This document shows positions 25,894 through 37,400 of a DNA stretch of 64,000 bases, in pieces (position 1 is the stretch's first letter; the number at the start of each line of letters is the position of its first letter). The notes beneath the pieces are model-generated. The model was not told where the DNA came from and did no database searches. It was given only the letters and a program-made list of their open reading frames with translations. Both the position numbers and the translations under genes were made by a program. The DNA is from Pedobacter foliorum (GTDB lineage: Bacteria; Bacteroidota; Bacteroidia; Sphingobacteriales; Sphingobacteriaceae). Where the stretch lies: NCBI RefSeq assembly GCF_013266735.1, contig NZ_JABSNU010000020.1, positions 1 to 64,000 of the forward strand. The letters run 5' to 3'.

Positions 25894-27414
25894 TTATTTA
25901 CCTCCAGTTAACCAGTATGTATTTAAAGTCATGTATGGGTTGTTATTCCGCGCTGCCTCATTTATGGGCCATGTCCATCCCCCACGATTAAACTGATCGA
26001 GGGTTAGTGGGTTTGAAGTCCATGATCTGCTAAGGATTCTCTTTGTACGAATCAAATCGAAGTAATGGTGTCCTTCGCCAATTAATTCTCTTGAGCGCTC
26101 AAGAAATACGAAGTCTTTTACAGATCCTGATCCATCGTAAGGGGCTGCTTCTGCACGTGCTCTCACCATATTTACCAATGTTGTTGCTTCCGCATTGCGG
26201 CCGAGGTTTGCTTGTGCCTCAGCACACAATAAGATGGATTCTGCATAGCGGAAAACCAGAAAAGTATTATCGGGATTTACGTCTTGATTGCCGGAAGCAT
26301 AAACGTTTTGACCATACTTTTGCATAATGAAGTCACCATCGTTTGCATACATGTTTTCGAACCAGGCTTCTTTACGCTTATCGGATTCTATTTCCGGATA
26401 AATCTGCTTCATGTATTCTGCTTTGAAATAAGCAAAACTAACTTGGAAGGATGTTTGAGGACGTTTATAGGGATAGTGTAAAAACATATCGCCAATGGAT
26501 GCAAAGTTATTTACCGCATCGTTGTAGTTGATACTTCTGTAAAACTCAAACAAACTCTCATCGGATCTGCCTTTCATTACTAAATTCCAGTCTTTTAAGT
26601 CCAGCAATTTATAGGCTCCACTTTTTATCAGCTCGTCGCCAAGGCGTGCAGTTTCTTCCCAATATTTTGAGGCGTTTGCGCCATCAAATCCTGCATTCCA
26701 CATGTTCATGTTCATCAACAAGGCAATAACACTTCCTTTACTGGCTCTAACACCTTTAAGGGCAGGATCTGAGAATGTCCATTGCATATCATTTACACTG
26801 CTTTTTAAATCAACAATGCATTTATTGAACACGGACACCATGTTTTCTCTTGGAGGTGCATCTGAATAAAAGGCCTTAGTATAATAAGGTACATCTCCAT
26901 ATAAACGAACCAGATAAAAGTAAGCCAGGCATCTTATGAACTTAGCTTCGCCTATGTACTGTTTGGTCTGTTTATCACTTAATGTTGGGATACCTTGTTC
27001 CAGATTAAAGACAAGGATATTTGCAGATTGTATTACCCGATAATAGGTTGTCCAATCTGTTAACGTGCCAAAGTTGTAGAAATCCCATGGCAATGGATTG
27101 CCATACAACAACTGTAAAAGATCATTTTTCCCTAGTACCTCAACAAAGCGTCGTGCCGGGGCCAAACTTGTATTTAACTGGTGCTTTACTTCGCCGGCTC
27201 TATATTCTCCGACTGCACCGGCATAATGAGTTGCATTAATTTTGGTGAAGAAGTTTCTGGACATGTCATATATCACGGTCTCTACATCTTCCTTGTTTTT
27301 GTAAAAGTTATTGCCCGTGAGCTTATCCAGTGGTGTAACATCCAGAAACTTTTTACAGCTAAACTGGCCAAGACCACATAATAAAAGCAGGGAACAAATT
27401 ATATATTTTTTCAT
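25894..27414 (-). CDS. SusD/RagB family nutrient-binding lipoprotein (SusD1)
   Basis: A 506-residue surface lipoprotein of the SusD family (signal peptide, lipobox GQFSC, then KKFLDVTPLDKL). The helical TPR-like region includes EAKFIRCLAYFYLVRLYGDVP near residues 150-175. The C-terminal hallmark ERSRELIGEGHHYFDLIR sits near residue 430. It forms the lid of the TonB-dependent transporter encoded just upstream (SusC1, 22 bp away) and delivers the ligand to it. Its paralogue SusD2 lies 6 kb upstream in the same transcript. Confidence 0.93.
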   Translation of the reverse strand: MKKYIICSLLLLCGLGQFSCKKFLDVTPLDKLTGNNFYKNKEDVETVIYDMSRNFFTKINATHYAGAVGEYRAGEVKHQLNTSLAPARRFVEVLGKNDLLQLLYGNPLPWDFYNFGTLTDWTTYYRVIQSANILVFNLEQGIPTLSDKQTKQYIGEAKFIRCLAYFYLVRLYGDVPYYTKAFYSDAPPRENMVSVFNKCIVDLKSSVNDMQWTFSDPALKGVRASKGSVIALLMNMNMWNAGFDGANASKYWEETARLGDELIKSGAYKLLDLKDWNLVMKGRSDESLFEFYRSINYNDAVNNFASIGDMFLHYPYKRPQTSFQVSFAYFKAEYMKQIYPEIESDKRKEAWFENMYANDGDFIMQKYGQNVYASGNQDVNPDNTFLVFRYAESILLCAEAQANLGRNAEATTLVNMVRARAEAAPYDGSGSVKDFVFLERSRELIGEGHHYFDLIRTKRILSRSWTSNPLTLDQFNRGGWTWPINEAARNNNPYMTLNTYWLTGGK

Positions 27415-27436
27415 ATCAATTTTATTATGTCAATAA

Positions 27437-30400
27437 TTAGAATTCCACGTTCATACCAAAGTTGTAGGTGCGAGGCACCGGATAACCACCGGAAGCATCC
27501 CTTCCTAAAGCAGTTACGTTTTCCGGATTCGGGCCGGAATAAGGAGAAAATGTGATTAAGTTATTTCCGGATATATATGCTCGGAAATTATTAAGGCCGA
27601 TCCTTTTAGCTAATTTTTTAGTGAACATATAAGAAAGCGTAACGCTGTTAAACTTAAGATACGAACCCTGTTCAGCCCATAGCGTTTGATCTAACCTGAA
27701 TGGTTGGACAGCGCCATAGCGTGCATAATCATAAGCATATGGATATTTTGTTACATCACCAGGCTTTTTCCAGGTATCCAGATCATCAAGAGGAACAACC
27801 GCTCTTAAATCGAATGGATTGCTCATGATTCTGAAACGATCGGCTAGTGCATTATTTAGAATGGTGCGCAGTAAGGTAAATGAACCGTAAACATTTAGCC
27901 CCCAACCTTTATAGCTTAAATTGGTTGACAATCCACCTGTTACAACAGGCTGAGAATTTCCTGATATTTCATAATCTCGATTGTCAAGTACATAATCGCC
28001 ATTTACATCTTTAAAGATTGGATCTCCTCCCTGGAAAAATCTTCCGCCAGTACTATAGGTTAGCCCTGTAGCCGGATCAACCGGAACGTTTTCAGTTGTA
28101 GAGTATACGCCTTGGTTTACACGCAGATAGTTAGACAAGGTATTCTTACCTACCCTGTACACAAGATGCTGCAAAGATTTGTCATCACCATCAAATCTGA
28201 TGTATTGTCCGTTATACTCTGCTGGAAGCTTGGTTAAAATATCACGATTAATGGCTCCGTTGACAGATATAGACCAGTTAAAAGGACTACTTGTAGGAAG
28301 CGGCCTAACTGTTATTGCCAATTCATAACCATAATTTGCAATACCAGCATCGTTACTCAAAACTTTATCAAAAGCTACTGCATTGCTTAAGTTACTTTCA
28401 AACAAAAGATTGTCAACTTTCTTATAATAAGCATCAAAATTTAATTCGACTTTACTGTCGAATAGACCTGCATCAAATCCGAAATTGTATTGAGAAGTTG
28501 TGGTTGGTTTAAGCTTAGGATTTGGTACTTGCCCATAGTCAATTCCCATAGTAGGGTTGTTATTATAGGTGCCGGTATTTTGGTATAAACCATAAATGTT
28601 CGAAAGATTTGCTGTTGGTGAAACGTTACGGCCCCAGCTTAAACGAAATGCACCGTAGCTAAGCCACTCAATATCTTTAAGCCATTCTTCTTTGTTAAAG
28701 TTCCACCTTAATCCAATAGCTGGATTTTTAGCATAAGGATTTTCTAAGCCACTACCTGATGAACCATCTAAACGGTAAGAAAGGTCGATTACATATTTTT
28801 TCATGTAATCATATGAAAAGGCAGCTGCAAAAGATGCAAGACGAGCATTCTTAAAGTTGGTTAGAATACCTCCACCTGTTGAATAATACCCATCAAAACC
28901 TAAAGGCCCTTGTAATTGATCGTTTGCGGTTTTATTCTGAACAATAATGCCTGATTGTCCGGTAACTTTATACAGTTCATTGAAAACATTCGCAAAAATA
29001 TTGTGCTTCCCATTAAATGTTTTAGCATAAGAAATGTTACTTCTGCTATACAAATTAGAACTGCGCCCGTTAAATGAATATACTCTGGCAAATTGCCTGT
29101 TAGCCGCAGCTGGTGTAAAAGTATCTTCATTGTCGGATGTAAAATCATAACTTAAAGTACTTGCAGCCCATAATCCCGGTAGCAGTTGATATTTGACATC
29201 AATATTAGCCCTGATATTTCTGGAATCGTTATTATTCAACGTTTTTAAAGCAGATACTGCACCCAGTGTAGATTGAAAGAATGAGGGGCCCGGCAATAAA
29301 GAAGAAGCCTGACCATTCTCTGCAACACCACTTTGAAGTAAGCCAACTCCATCTCCTTTATTTTGTTTACCAATTGAACCAAATACAGATGCAAAAAATT
29401 TCAATTTTGGAGTTGGGTTGTACTCCATGTTCATGTTCATATTGTACCTATCGAAACCGGTATTTTTAACTACCCCTGTTTCAGAGAAATAACCAACATT
29501 GGTTTTATAGTTAAACTTTTCATCACCACCATCGAATGCGAGGTTATGACTTTGGTTAAACGTGTTCTGATAAAATACACCTTGCCAGTTAGTAGAATTA
29601 TTATAATAATCGTTCAAACTGTCTGTAAGGAAATATGTTTTTGATAGTTTATCTAAATCTTCCTGCGTTAAAGCATTGGCAAGAATGTGGTTTATTTTTG
29701 AGTTTCGCTCCGCGTTACCACCTAATGTTTCTCTAAGCTTAGGCGGTGTATTCATAAAAAAGTTAGAGGTGTAGCGTACGCGTGGAATCTTCGAATTCCC
29801 CCTCTTGGTAGTAATAATAATTACCCCATAGGCACCTCTGGAACCATAAAGTGAGGTTGCCTGCGCATCTTTAAGCACCTCCAGACTTGCGATGTCTTCC
29901 TGAGGGATTAAAGAAAGTGGGCTCACACCTGGTCCTTGTTGATTATAACCGTATTCAGCAGCTTTATCTGCGTCAATTGGCACCCCATCAATTACATATA
30001 ATGGTGAGGTTGGCTGCAAAAAGGATTCGCTTCCGTTACCGGTTACTGCAAGTGTATTCAATCCACGAATAGTAGAGGTTCCTCTAAATCCGGGAGCTCC
30101 GGTGTTTACCTGTATGTTTAAACCGGCTACCTTTCCTTGCAATAGCTGCTCAACGTTTGAAACAGGAACATCCATAATATCCTTACTAGTGATGGTTGTA
30201 GATGATCCTGTACTGGTCTCTTTAGACCTCACCTGATAACCCCGCACAACAACCTCATCCAATTGGCTATTACTTTCGTGTAGGATTACGTTTACAGAGG
30301 TTTGTCCTGGTTTTAATTTAACCCTTGCATCGTTAAATCCTACAAAGTGAAACACCAAAGTACCTCCTTCATCTACATTTACAGAGAACATTCCTTTGCC

Positions 30401-30580
30401 ATCTGTAGAACCAATTACTTTTGCCGGAGTACCTGAAAGTATGGTGGCACCCGGTATACCAAGGTTGGTTGCTTTTTCAATAACCACACCTTTAACTAAT
30501 ACTTTTTTAATTTGAGCCTGAAGATCACTGAACATCAGGCAACCAAATAAGATCGATAAAAAGAGTATTTTCTTTCTCAT
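27437..30580 (-). CDS. SusC/RagA TonB-dependent outer-membrane transporter (SusC1)
   Basis: A 1047-residue transporter with a signal peptide (MRKKILFLSILFG...). An N-terminal carboxypeptidase-regulatory-like domain covers about 28-110 (VKGVVIEKATNLGIPGATIL). The TonB box region and plug cover 115-235 (VEQLLQGKVAGLNIQVNTGAPG, LYVIDGVPID, YGVIIITTKRG). A 22-stranded barrel ends in an aromatic residue (GMNVEF). It imports a substrate captured by SusD1 using TonB energy. The start at 30580 gives a normal signal peptide; the in-frame ATG at 30598 adds six residues. It lies 21 bp after the DUF5007-like gene, so it is internal to the operon. Confidence 0.95.
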   Translation of the reverse strand: MRKKILFLSILFGCLMFSDLQAQIKKVLVKGVVIEKATNLGIPGATILSGTPAKVIGSTDGKGMFSVNVDEGGTLVFHFVGFNDARVKLKPGQTSVNVILHESNSQLDEVVVRGYQVRSKETSTGSSTTITSKDIMDVPVSNVEQLLQGKVAGLNIQVNTGAPGFRGTSTIRGLNTLAVTGNGSESFLQPTSPLYVIDGVPIDADKAAEYGYNQQGPGVSPLSLIPQEDIASLEVLKDAQATSLYGSRGAYGVIIITTKRGNSKIPRVRYTSNFFMNTPPKLRETLGGNAERNSKINHILANALTQEDLDKLSKTYFLTDSLNDYYNNSTNWQGVFYQNTFNQSHNLAFDGGDEKFNYKTNVGYFSETGVVKNTGFDRYNMNMNMEYNPTPKLKFFASVFGSIGKQNKGDGVGLLQSGVAENGQASSLLPGPSFFQSTLGAVSALKTLNNNDSRNIRANIDVKYQLLPGLWAASTLSYDFTSDNEDTFTPAAANRQFARVYSFNGRSSNLYSRSNISYAKTFNGKHNIFANVFNELYKVTGQSGIIVQNKTANDQLQGPLGFDGYYSTGGGILTNFKNARLASFAAAFSYDYMKKYVIDLSYRLDGSSGSGLENPYAKNPAIGLRWNFNKEEWLKDIEWLSYGAFRLSWGRNVSPTANLSNIYGLYQNTGTYNNNPTMGIDYGQVPNPKLKPTTTSQYNFGFDAGLFDSKVELNFDAYYKKVDNLLFESNLSNAVAFDKVLSNDAGIANYGYELAITVRPLPTSSPFNWSISVNGAINRDILTKLPAEYNGQYIRFDGDDKSLQHLVYRVGKNTLSNYLRVNQGVYSTTENVPVDPATGLTYSTGGRFFQGGDPIFKDVNGDYVLDNRDYEISGNSQPVVTGGLSTNLSYKGWGLNVYGSFTLLRTILNNALADRFRIMSNPFDLRAVVPLDDLDTWKKPGDVTKYPYAYDYARYGAVQPFRLDQTLWAEQGSYLKFNSVTLSYMFTKKLAKRIGLNNFRAYISGNNLITFSPYSGPNPENVTALGRDASGGYPVPRTYNFGMNVEF

Positions 30581-30601
30581 AATATTAAATCCTAGCATAA
30601 T

Positions 30602-31687
30602 TTATTCGTCTTGAAATTTTGGATTTTCCCTGCGGAAGTGAAAAACTATCTCCCAGTCGCCTGCTTTAAATATGTTGTACGTTAGTCCGAGATAGGCGGT
30701 TGTTTTCATCCCCCCAAATCCTCTTCTTGAATATTTAATGTATGAGGATGCCTGTGAACCATTTGGTGCATATGGAGTACTTATATTTACCAATGGAATA
30801 GGATATGCAACATCGTATTGTACATAGGTTGTTGTTTTTTGCATGTTAAAACCATGTACCAGTTGCTCCCATTTGGTTTCATTAAACTTTGCCGGATCAA
30901 TAACCTGTTCATCTTTATCTAAGAATTTGAATCGTAATGAATGTCCGTTTCCTCCGGTGAATGGCCTGATGTAAACGACCACATCTTTCTGATCTGCGTT
31001 ACTTATCAGTTGTAAATCTGAAGGTGTTCCTATTATATTTCCAATATCGGCAAGGATGTAATCTCTTTTGTTTGGATTGTTCGGGTCTTTTGGATCTCTG
31101 GCTACTGCTCCTGTAAATGGATTGATATCTGTTGATGGTTCATAAGGTCGTTCTCTCCATGGTCTTATCTGGAAGTCTCTAAGCAATACTTCTCCGCCTG
31201 AATTTTTAACTTTCAAATCAAAAAGGCGCATATCCTGAACGCTATTTGAACTATCTGCAGGTCTTGGATCAATTAGCTCATCAGTTGATGATTGCCACAT
31301 GATGAACTGACCTGAAGACCTGATCTCAAACATTGGATGATCTTCAAGTTTCCTTTTTGCATTGATTTGTTCAAGTGAGGTTTCCTTACCTGTGTAAGCT
31401 GAAGTCCATACCCATGTTTTGTGAACTTTAAACATATCATCATATGGTTTTCCATCACCATACCTTGCATTTACAATTTCAAATTGCATTGGCAATGTTG
31501 AATTATCTGCATTGAGGGTTCCCATTACTGTTGTTCTACCTAAAACCGGTTCAAAGACCTTATTGCTATAATTTAGCTTGCCACTCAGATAATCTTTTTC
31601 TTCAGGCAAATCAAGTAGCTTCCTACAACCAGACACCAGTATTAGTGCGGTAAGTAAGAGCAGGTTATATTTTAATATTTTCATCAT
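30602..31687 (-). CDS. DUF5007-like surface lipoprotein
   Basis: A 361-residue lipoprotein (lipobox LVSGC, then RKLLDLPEEKDYL). The rest is beta-rich, with no motif I can tie to an enzyme. It resembles DUF5007 proteins, which sit beside SusCD and fasciclin genes in Bacteroidota; I give that from memory of the family, not from a search. Its place between the FAS1-CBM6 gene (39 bp) and SusC1 (21 bp) makes it the last member of the first SusCD module. It is probably a surface glycan-binding accessory. Confidence 0.65.
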   Translation of the reverse strand: MMKILKYNLLLLTALILVSGCRKLLDLPEEKDYLSGKLNYSNKVFEPVLGRTTVMGTLNADNSTLPMQFEIVNARYGDGKPYDDMFKVHKTWVWTSAYTGKETSLEQINAKRKLEDHPMFEIRSSGQFIMWQSSTDELIDPRPADSSNSVQDMRLFDLKVKNSGGEVLLRDFQIRPWRERPYEPSTDINPFTGAVARDPKDPNNPNKRDYILADIGNIIGTPSDLQLISNADQKDVVVYIRPFTGGNGHSLRFKFLDKDEQVIDPAKFNETKWEQLVHGFNMQKTTTYVQYDVAYPIPLVNISTPYAPNGSQASSYIKYSRRGFGGMKTTAYLGLTYNIFKAGDWEIVFHFRRENPKFQDE

Positions 31688-31726
31688 TTCTATAAAGAAT
31701 TAAAATTTTATAACTGTAATATTTGA

Positions 31727-32875
31727 TTAGGGTAGCTTAGTGAAAATGAACTCATAGAAATTCATCGGCCCATTTGTGATTTTAAACTTAAACACATGCT
31801 TCCCTTTGGTTAGCTGAACCGTTCTTTTTACAGGAGTGAAATTCTGATACCCATTAGTATTGGGAACTTCAACCCTGCCACCGGTAATGTTAACATCATC
31901 CATTTCAGCGCTTACAGTTTTGTTACTTACAGGAGTAGAAAGCAACATTGAAAGCTCGTAAGCTCCGGTTTCGGCTACATCTACTGAATATGCAAGCCAC
32001 TCACCGGTAAGGCCTTCTCTTATCGCAAAAGTGTCTCCATAGCCTTCAATATCTACTGACTCAAATGGACGGTATCCACCCCCCTGATTAGCCAATGTAG
32101 CATCAGAATAAGCAACCCCTTCGCCTCCCAGGTCAAAATCAATAGCTTTAAATTTGCCAGGAATTGCAAACGGAACACCATAGAAAGGTGTCCTTACTTT
32201 AGGAATAAAAGTGATTCTCTTTACAAACTCATCAAACCCGAATACGTGATTTGGTTCTACTATATGTACAATACCATTAGTGGTTTTGATATTTACTGAA
32301 CCTGTTGTAGTGTTTACCCAATTCTTTACAAAAATACTTTGTTTGGTATCGTCGAATTTAATGTAAGCAGGTCCACCACCGTTGTAACCTGATGCGGTTG
32401 AAGACTCTAATTTACCATGCATCATGCGGTTATATTTAACCCCATAAAATGTTAATCCATCCTGTTCCGTCAATAACTCTGTTGGGTATAGGCCTCTGAT
32501 TACATACTTGGTCATCAAAGTATCCAGATGTTTAATATCCACGTTGGACAGAAACAAAGGGTCTTTACCGGTAGTTCTACGTAGGTTATTTAAATTGGTC
32601 ATGGCCAATTTAAAACTGGAATTGCTAAGAGCAAACAAAGTAACAGGATTCTTTTTCAGCGTATCGGCAAGTCCAACTCTATCGATAACCAGCAATAATG
32701 AATCGTAAATACCTCTTTTACTTTTTAAATAATCATAAGTATTTAAGGGTACATTTTTTTCATCTACGGCTGCCTCATAAAAGCCCTTGTCTTTACCGCA
32801 TCCACTGAAGAAAATGATTATACAACAGCATAAACCTGCAGCCATATTACCTAATAATATTTTAAGGTTTTTCAT
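31727..32875 (-). CDS. fasciclin (FAS1)-CBM6 fusion lipoprotein
   Basis: A 382-residue lipoprotein (lipobox FFSGC, then GKDKGFY). An N-terminal FAS1 domain has VTLFALSNSSF and NGIVHIVEPNHVFGF (about residues 55-225). A C-terminal CBM6/CBM35-like carbohydrate-binding module covers about 245-382; FDLGGEGVAYSD, NQGGGYR and GEWLAYSVDVAETGAYEL are typical. The combination suggests surface adhesion coupled to polysaccharide binding. The ATG at 32875 gives a compact signal. An in-frame ATG at 32899 would overlap the SusD2 stop by 10 bases. Confidence 0.8.
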   Translation of the reverse strand: MKNLKILLGNMAAGLCCCIIIFFSGCGKDKGFYEAAVDEKNVPLNTYDYLKSKRGIYDSLLLVIDRVGLADTLKKNPVTLFALSNSSFKLAMTNLNNLRRTTGKDPLFLSNVDIKHLDTLMTKYVIRGLYPTELLTEQDGLTFYGVKYNRMMHGKLESSTASGYNGGGPAYIKFDDTKQSIFVKNWVNTTTGSVNIKTTNGIVHIVEPNHVFGFDEFVKRITFIPKVRTPFYGVPFAIPGKFKAIDFDLGGEGVAYSDATLANQGGGYRPFESVDIEGYGDTFAIREGLTGEWLAYSVDVAETGAYELSMLLSTPVSNKTVSAEMDDVNITGGRVEVPNTNGYQNFTPVKRTVQLTKGKHVFKFKITNGPMNFYEFIFTKLP

Positions 32876-32889
32876 ATCTAATCTGTTAT

Positions 32890-34401
32890 TTATTTCCAAT
32901 AAGAATTTTGAGTTAATAAAGCGTTCTGCTTGATCAGGATACGAGATACCGGCCAGTAAATACCCCCAGTTTCAATAAGCTTGGTAAAGGCAGGATTTTT
33001 GTGTCTGATCTTGTTGTATCTAATCAGATCGTACCATCTGTGGCCTTCGCCCATTAGCTCTCTTTGGCGTTCTTTAAAGATGGCGTCTATCAGATTTCCA
33101 TTTACCTCTTCCTTATACGCAGGTAAACCTCTGTTTGCTCTTATGCTATTGTTTAAAATATCGATAGCCTGAGGACGTTCTCCTAATACGGCTAGCGCTT
33201 CTGCCCTAAGCAAAGCGATGTCTTCAAGCCTTGTGAATACAATTGTACTGGCAAACATTTTGAATGTCGGATCAGAAACTCCGCCTAGAATTACTTTTAT
33301 TTTACTGAAAATCGGATACTTCCCATTAAAATTGCTGAAGTACTTATCATCAACCGGCTGACCTAGTGTATCCAAACTAAAGCGCTGATCTTTGGGTTCA
33401 TTAAAAATAGACAGGATTGAATCTTTACTTAGATAAATATCCGGGATAGGCTTATTTACTACAGGAGCAGCAAGTGTTAGCTCTTCAATACGGCCCGTAG
33501 GTGAGGCCTCGGCATGGCTATAGTTAAAGTTAAAGCCAAGAATGTGACTGTTCTTTTTGCCATAAAAAAATCCGTGCGGCTCTGTAAGGTCATAGGTACT
33601 TTGGAATCCAGTGGCAGCTTTACCATAGTTGTCCATTACAAATTTGGTGTAGACAGCTACTTTAGGATAGTTTCCTTGCCATGCTGCTATGTGCGATAAT
33701 ATTGCATAAGCTGTTAACTTACGTGCAAGTGTACCCTCCCATCTTACGGAAGTTTCATTGTAATAAGCACCAGGTTGCTGAGGATCATCGGCACTATATC
33801 TATAAGGTAAAACATCTGCAACGGCCAATATTTCAGCTTCGGCAAAGGCTAATACTTTTGATTGATCCTCTCTCTTTTTAGCTTCAAATTTACCATCGTG
33901 AGAACTGATGATCAAAGGTACATCACCCCATATTCTGACCATATAAAAATAAGCAAAGGCTCTTAAAAATCTGGCCTGTGCAATATCAACAGTCATATTA
34001 TTCTCAGTGTATCTTGGATCTGCTGCTTTAACATCTCCTACTTTTTCAAGAAAAAGATTAGCTGAATTGACCACAGAATACCACCTTCTCCAATTAGAAA
34101 GAGCTTCCAATGATTCGTAATCTGCATTTAAATTATTCTTTACAATTGCTTTTAAATCCTGACGGTTGGTTACAGTAAACTCGGCTGGTCTAACATCACC
34201 ATACAGCCAATGCGCATTATTGTCGGCCATGGCAGATCTGGCAAGTCCATAGATACCCATTAAGCCAGCCCTTGTATCCTCCAGAGAATTCCACATGTTT
34301 TTTTCTCCAACCACTCTTGTCGAATCTGTATCAAGGATTTTTTTACAACCTGCCGATAAAAGGGATAAAAAGATTAAACTATTTAATATTATTTTTTTCA
34401 T
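32890..34401 (-). CDS. SusD/RagB family nutrient-binding lipoprotein (SusD2)
   Basis: A 503-residue SusD homologue: lipobox LSAGC then KKILDTDST, the helical repeat segment ARFLRAFAYFYMVRIWGDVP near residue 145, and the C-terminal hallmark KERQRELMGEGHRWYDLIR near residue 445. It partners SusC2, encoded 41 bp upstream. Clear sequence difference from SusD1 outside the hallmarks indicates an old duplication or separate acquisition rather than a recent copy. Confidence 0.93.
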   Translation of the reverse strand: MKKIILNSLIFLSLLSAGCKKILDTDSTRVVGEKNMWNSLEDTRAGLMGIYGLARSAMADNNAHWLYGDVRPAEFTVTNRQDLKAIVKNNLNADYESLEALSNWRRWYSVVNSANLFLEKVGDVKAADPRYTENNMTVDIAQARFLRAFAYFYMVRIWGDVPLIISSHDGKFEAKKREDQSKVLAFAEAEILAVADVLPYRYSADDPQQPGAYYNETSVRWEGTLARKLTAYAILSHIAAWQGNYPKVAVYTKFVMDNYGKAATGFQSTYDLTEPHGFFYGKKNSHILGFNFNYSHAEASPTGRIEELTLAAPVVNKPIPDIYLSKDSILSIFNEPKDQRFSLDTLGQPVDDKYFSNFNGKYPIFSKIKVILGGVSDPTFKMFASTIVFTRLEDIALLRAEALAVLGERPQAIDILNNSIRANRGLPAYKEEVNGNLIDAIFKERQRELMGEGHRWYDLIRYNKIRHKNPAFTKLIETGGIYWPVSRILIKQNALLTQNSYWK

Positions 34402-34442
34402 GATATCATTTTATATGATTCTATATTTCAATATCTTAAGAT

Positions 34443-37400
34443 TTACAAATCCATCTTAACACCCAGCGTAAATGTGGTTGCGTATGGCATTCCAAAGCCT
34501 CTATCGTATCCCGTGTAATTGATTAATTCCGGATCCTGTCCTGTGTATGGTGTTATGGTAAACAGGTTATTTGCTGTACCATAGATGTATAGTCTGGATA
34601 GTTTTAATCGTTTTTTATTGATTACATCGGTAAGTTCATATCCTAAAGACACTGTCCTTAATTTTAGGAAAGAAGCGTTTTCGAGAAACAAATCCTGATC
34701 TACACGATATGAGATAACCGGACTCCATGGATTATACAATGGGTACTTGCTGAAATCGCCTCTTTTCTCCCAGAAAGTGATCTCTTTAACGGAGTTGATG
34801 GTATTACCACTTTCCTGATTGATGAAATTGAAGTGATTTGACATTTCCTGGTTTATGACTTCCCTTCCCAGGTTAAAATAAAACTGCATGCCTAAAGTCC
34901 ATTTCCCGTATTTAAAATCGTTGTTAAAACTACCGGCAACGACTGGAAGCGCATGTCCTCTTAATGTTTTATCATTGTCATCAATTGCATTATCATTATT
35001 AAGATCTCTCCAATTCGGATCACCTGCACCTAGTGTAATGCCATTAAACTTTTTAGCAACACCTCCTACAACAGGAACTTCTTCATTGGTATTATACATT
35101 CCATCGTTGGTGTATAACCAGTATTGATCAATAGCGTGTCCAACCTTAAATAATCTGTCGCCAATTGCAATTTCTTTTAATCCGCGTGGTAAGGCGACCA
35201 ACTTGTTTACGTTATAATTTAAGTTTAGGGACGGTGTCCACTTAAAGCGATCATTAGAAATTATATCGCCTGACAAGGTTAAATCAATACCTTTATTGTT
35301 TACAGAAAGTCCACTTTCATAAGATTGGGTATAACCATATTCAGCATAATCCGGAATTGCCAGCAATTGATTTTTATCTGTTTTAGTATAAAAATCAAGA
35401 GACATGCGTAATCGGTTGTTTAATACGGCAACATCAGCACCCACATTTAGCTGATCGGTATAAGACCATGGAATACCATATCCTACCCATCCGTAATTGT
35501 AAGGTCTGGTAAGTACGGCAAATGCATTATAACCAGGACTTAATAAGTTCCCAGTATAACCAAGCTCTGTAGTATATTGAGGCCCTTGAGCAAAATTATC
35601 ATAGTATTCCGCTCTACCTAACCTACCTGCACTTACACGTAAACTCAGTTCATTGAAACTTGAATTGGTTGTAAGCAAATCATTTTTAATATTCCATGAT
35701 GCGGACACAGCAGGTGAAACAAACCATCGGCTGGTAGGTTGTGCATTTGTAGATGCATCTGCACGCAATATGAACGAAAGGGTATACTTATTATCGAAAT
35801 TATAAGCCGTTTTGCCAAAGAATGAAAGCATGTTATTCTTTGTTTTATCTAAATATTTAAATGTTAAAGATTTAGGAAAGGATAACGGATACAGATAATC
35901 CTCAGGTTCTGAACCATCACCTCCCAAGGCTGGATTGGAATTCAATAGGTTTAACTTTATATAATCGTTGGTTCCTTTATAAGCAAATGCATAATTATAC
36001 TTATAGGTATCATAATGAACCGACTGACCTAGTTCGAAACGGAAGTTATGAACTTCATTTAACTTCAAATCATAACTTGCAGTGTTGTTAAACATTAACC
36101 GCTGGTTGAAACCATAGTAGTTAGATGCGTAGCTGTTTCCTTCAAGCAATACCTTGGAATAATAAATATCCCTGTAGCCCTCATTATAATCCATACCAAA
36201 ATGTGAGGTAAACAAAAAGTTCCCCAGATTTATGGAAAGGACAGCAGCACCTTCAACAATGTTTGACTTGTTGTCATCATAACCATTTTTAAGATCTTTT
36301 AAGAAGCCGGCATAGATGTCCTTATTTGGACTAAAAGGTGAACTCAAGTCGGGGATGTAATTCATCTGACTAAATCGATCTCTCAAAGAGTTATTCCTAT
36401 CTCTTTCGACACGATTCGCATTCACGGAGGCTGAAAACGTTAACCACTCTAGTGGCTTCATATTGACGTTCAGCATCGTACTGTATCTGTTCAACGCAGT
36501 TTGATCTGCAATTCCCTCATTGCGCACATTGCCCAATGAAAACCGGAAATTGGCCCTTTCCGCTCCACCTGAAATGGCCGCATTAATGGTGTGTGAAACC
36601 GGATTACGGTAATATAGATCGCTCCAGTTTGATGGCCCATAGTAAGAACTACTTAATGAATCACTCAAATAAAGAGGATATACTTCATCATCAGAAAAAC
36701 GTCCGTTAGGCGTGTACTTGTAATAAAATTGTTTTCTGAAATTGTTTTCATACCTCCCATTCAGCGTTGTAACCTGAGGTCTCAAACCGACAGAAACATA
36801 GGAATTGAACGATATTTGTTTTTGAGCGGAGGGCGTTTTAGAGGTAAGAACAATGACTCCATTTACACCCTTCGGCCCATAGGCCGCAATGCTCGCTATA
36901 TCAGTCAACACCTGTACAGAAGCAATATTTTCCATATCTATATTCGTTAATAGATTGGTAGCCGGCCCTATTCTGTTGAATTTGTATTGCTGGATATCAA
37001 AGGCAAATGGATGTTCACCTATTAGTGGAATCCCATCAAGAACAATCAAGGGTTGGGTTTGAAATTGCTCACGTGCAGATAAAAGAGGCTGTGATGCACC
37101 GTGAATAAACATACTTTGAATAGTTCCAGGCTCACCGGAAGGCTCCTGAATGTAAAGTCCTGCAGCTTGTCCCTTTAAATACTGCTGCAAAGAAACAGCA
37201 GGAGATGTGACAAGTTTTTGTGGATCAATACTGTTTGCTTTTAAATTAAGCTCCGAAAAAACAGGGTTTTTATCAGACCGTAATTTAAGTAGGGTACCCT
37301 CTGTACTCCCGACAGTATCAATTTTCTTCTTTTTTGAGGTGTCTGACTGTATTTTAACCCCACTATAAAAAGGGGTGTATCTTAAAATACGCGCAGACCC

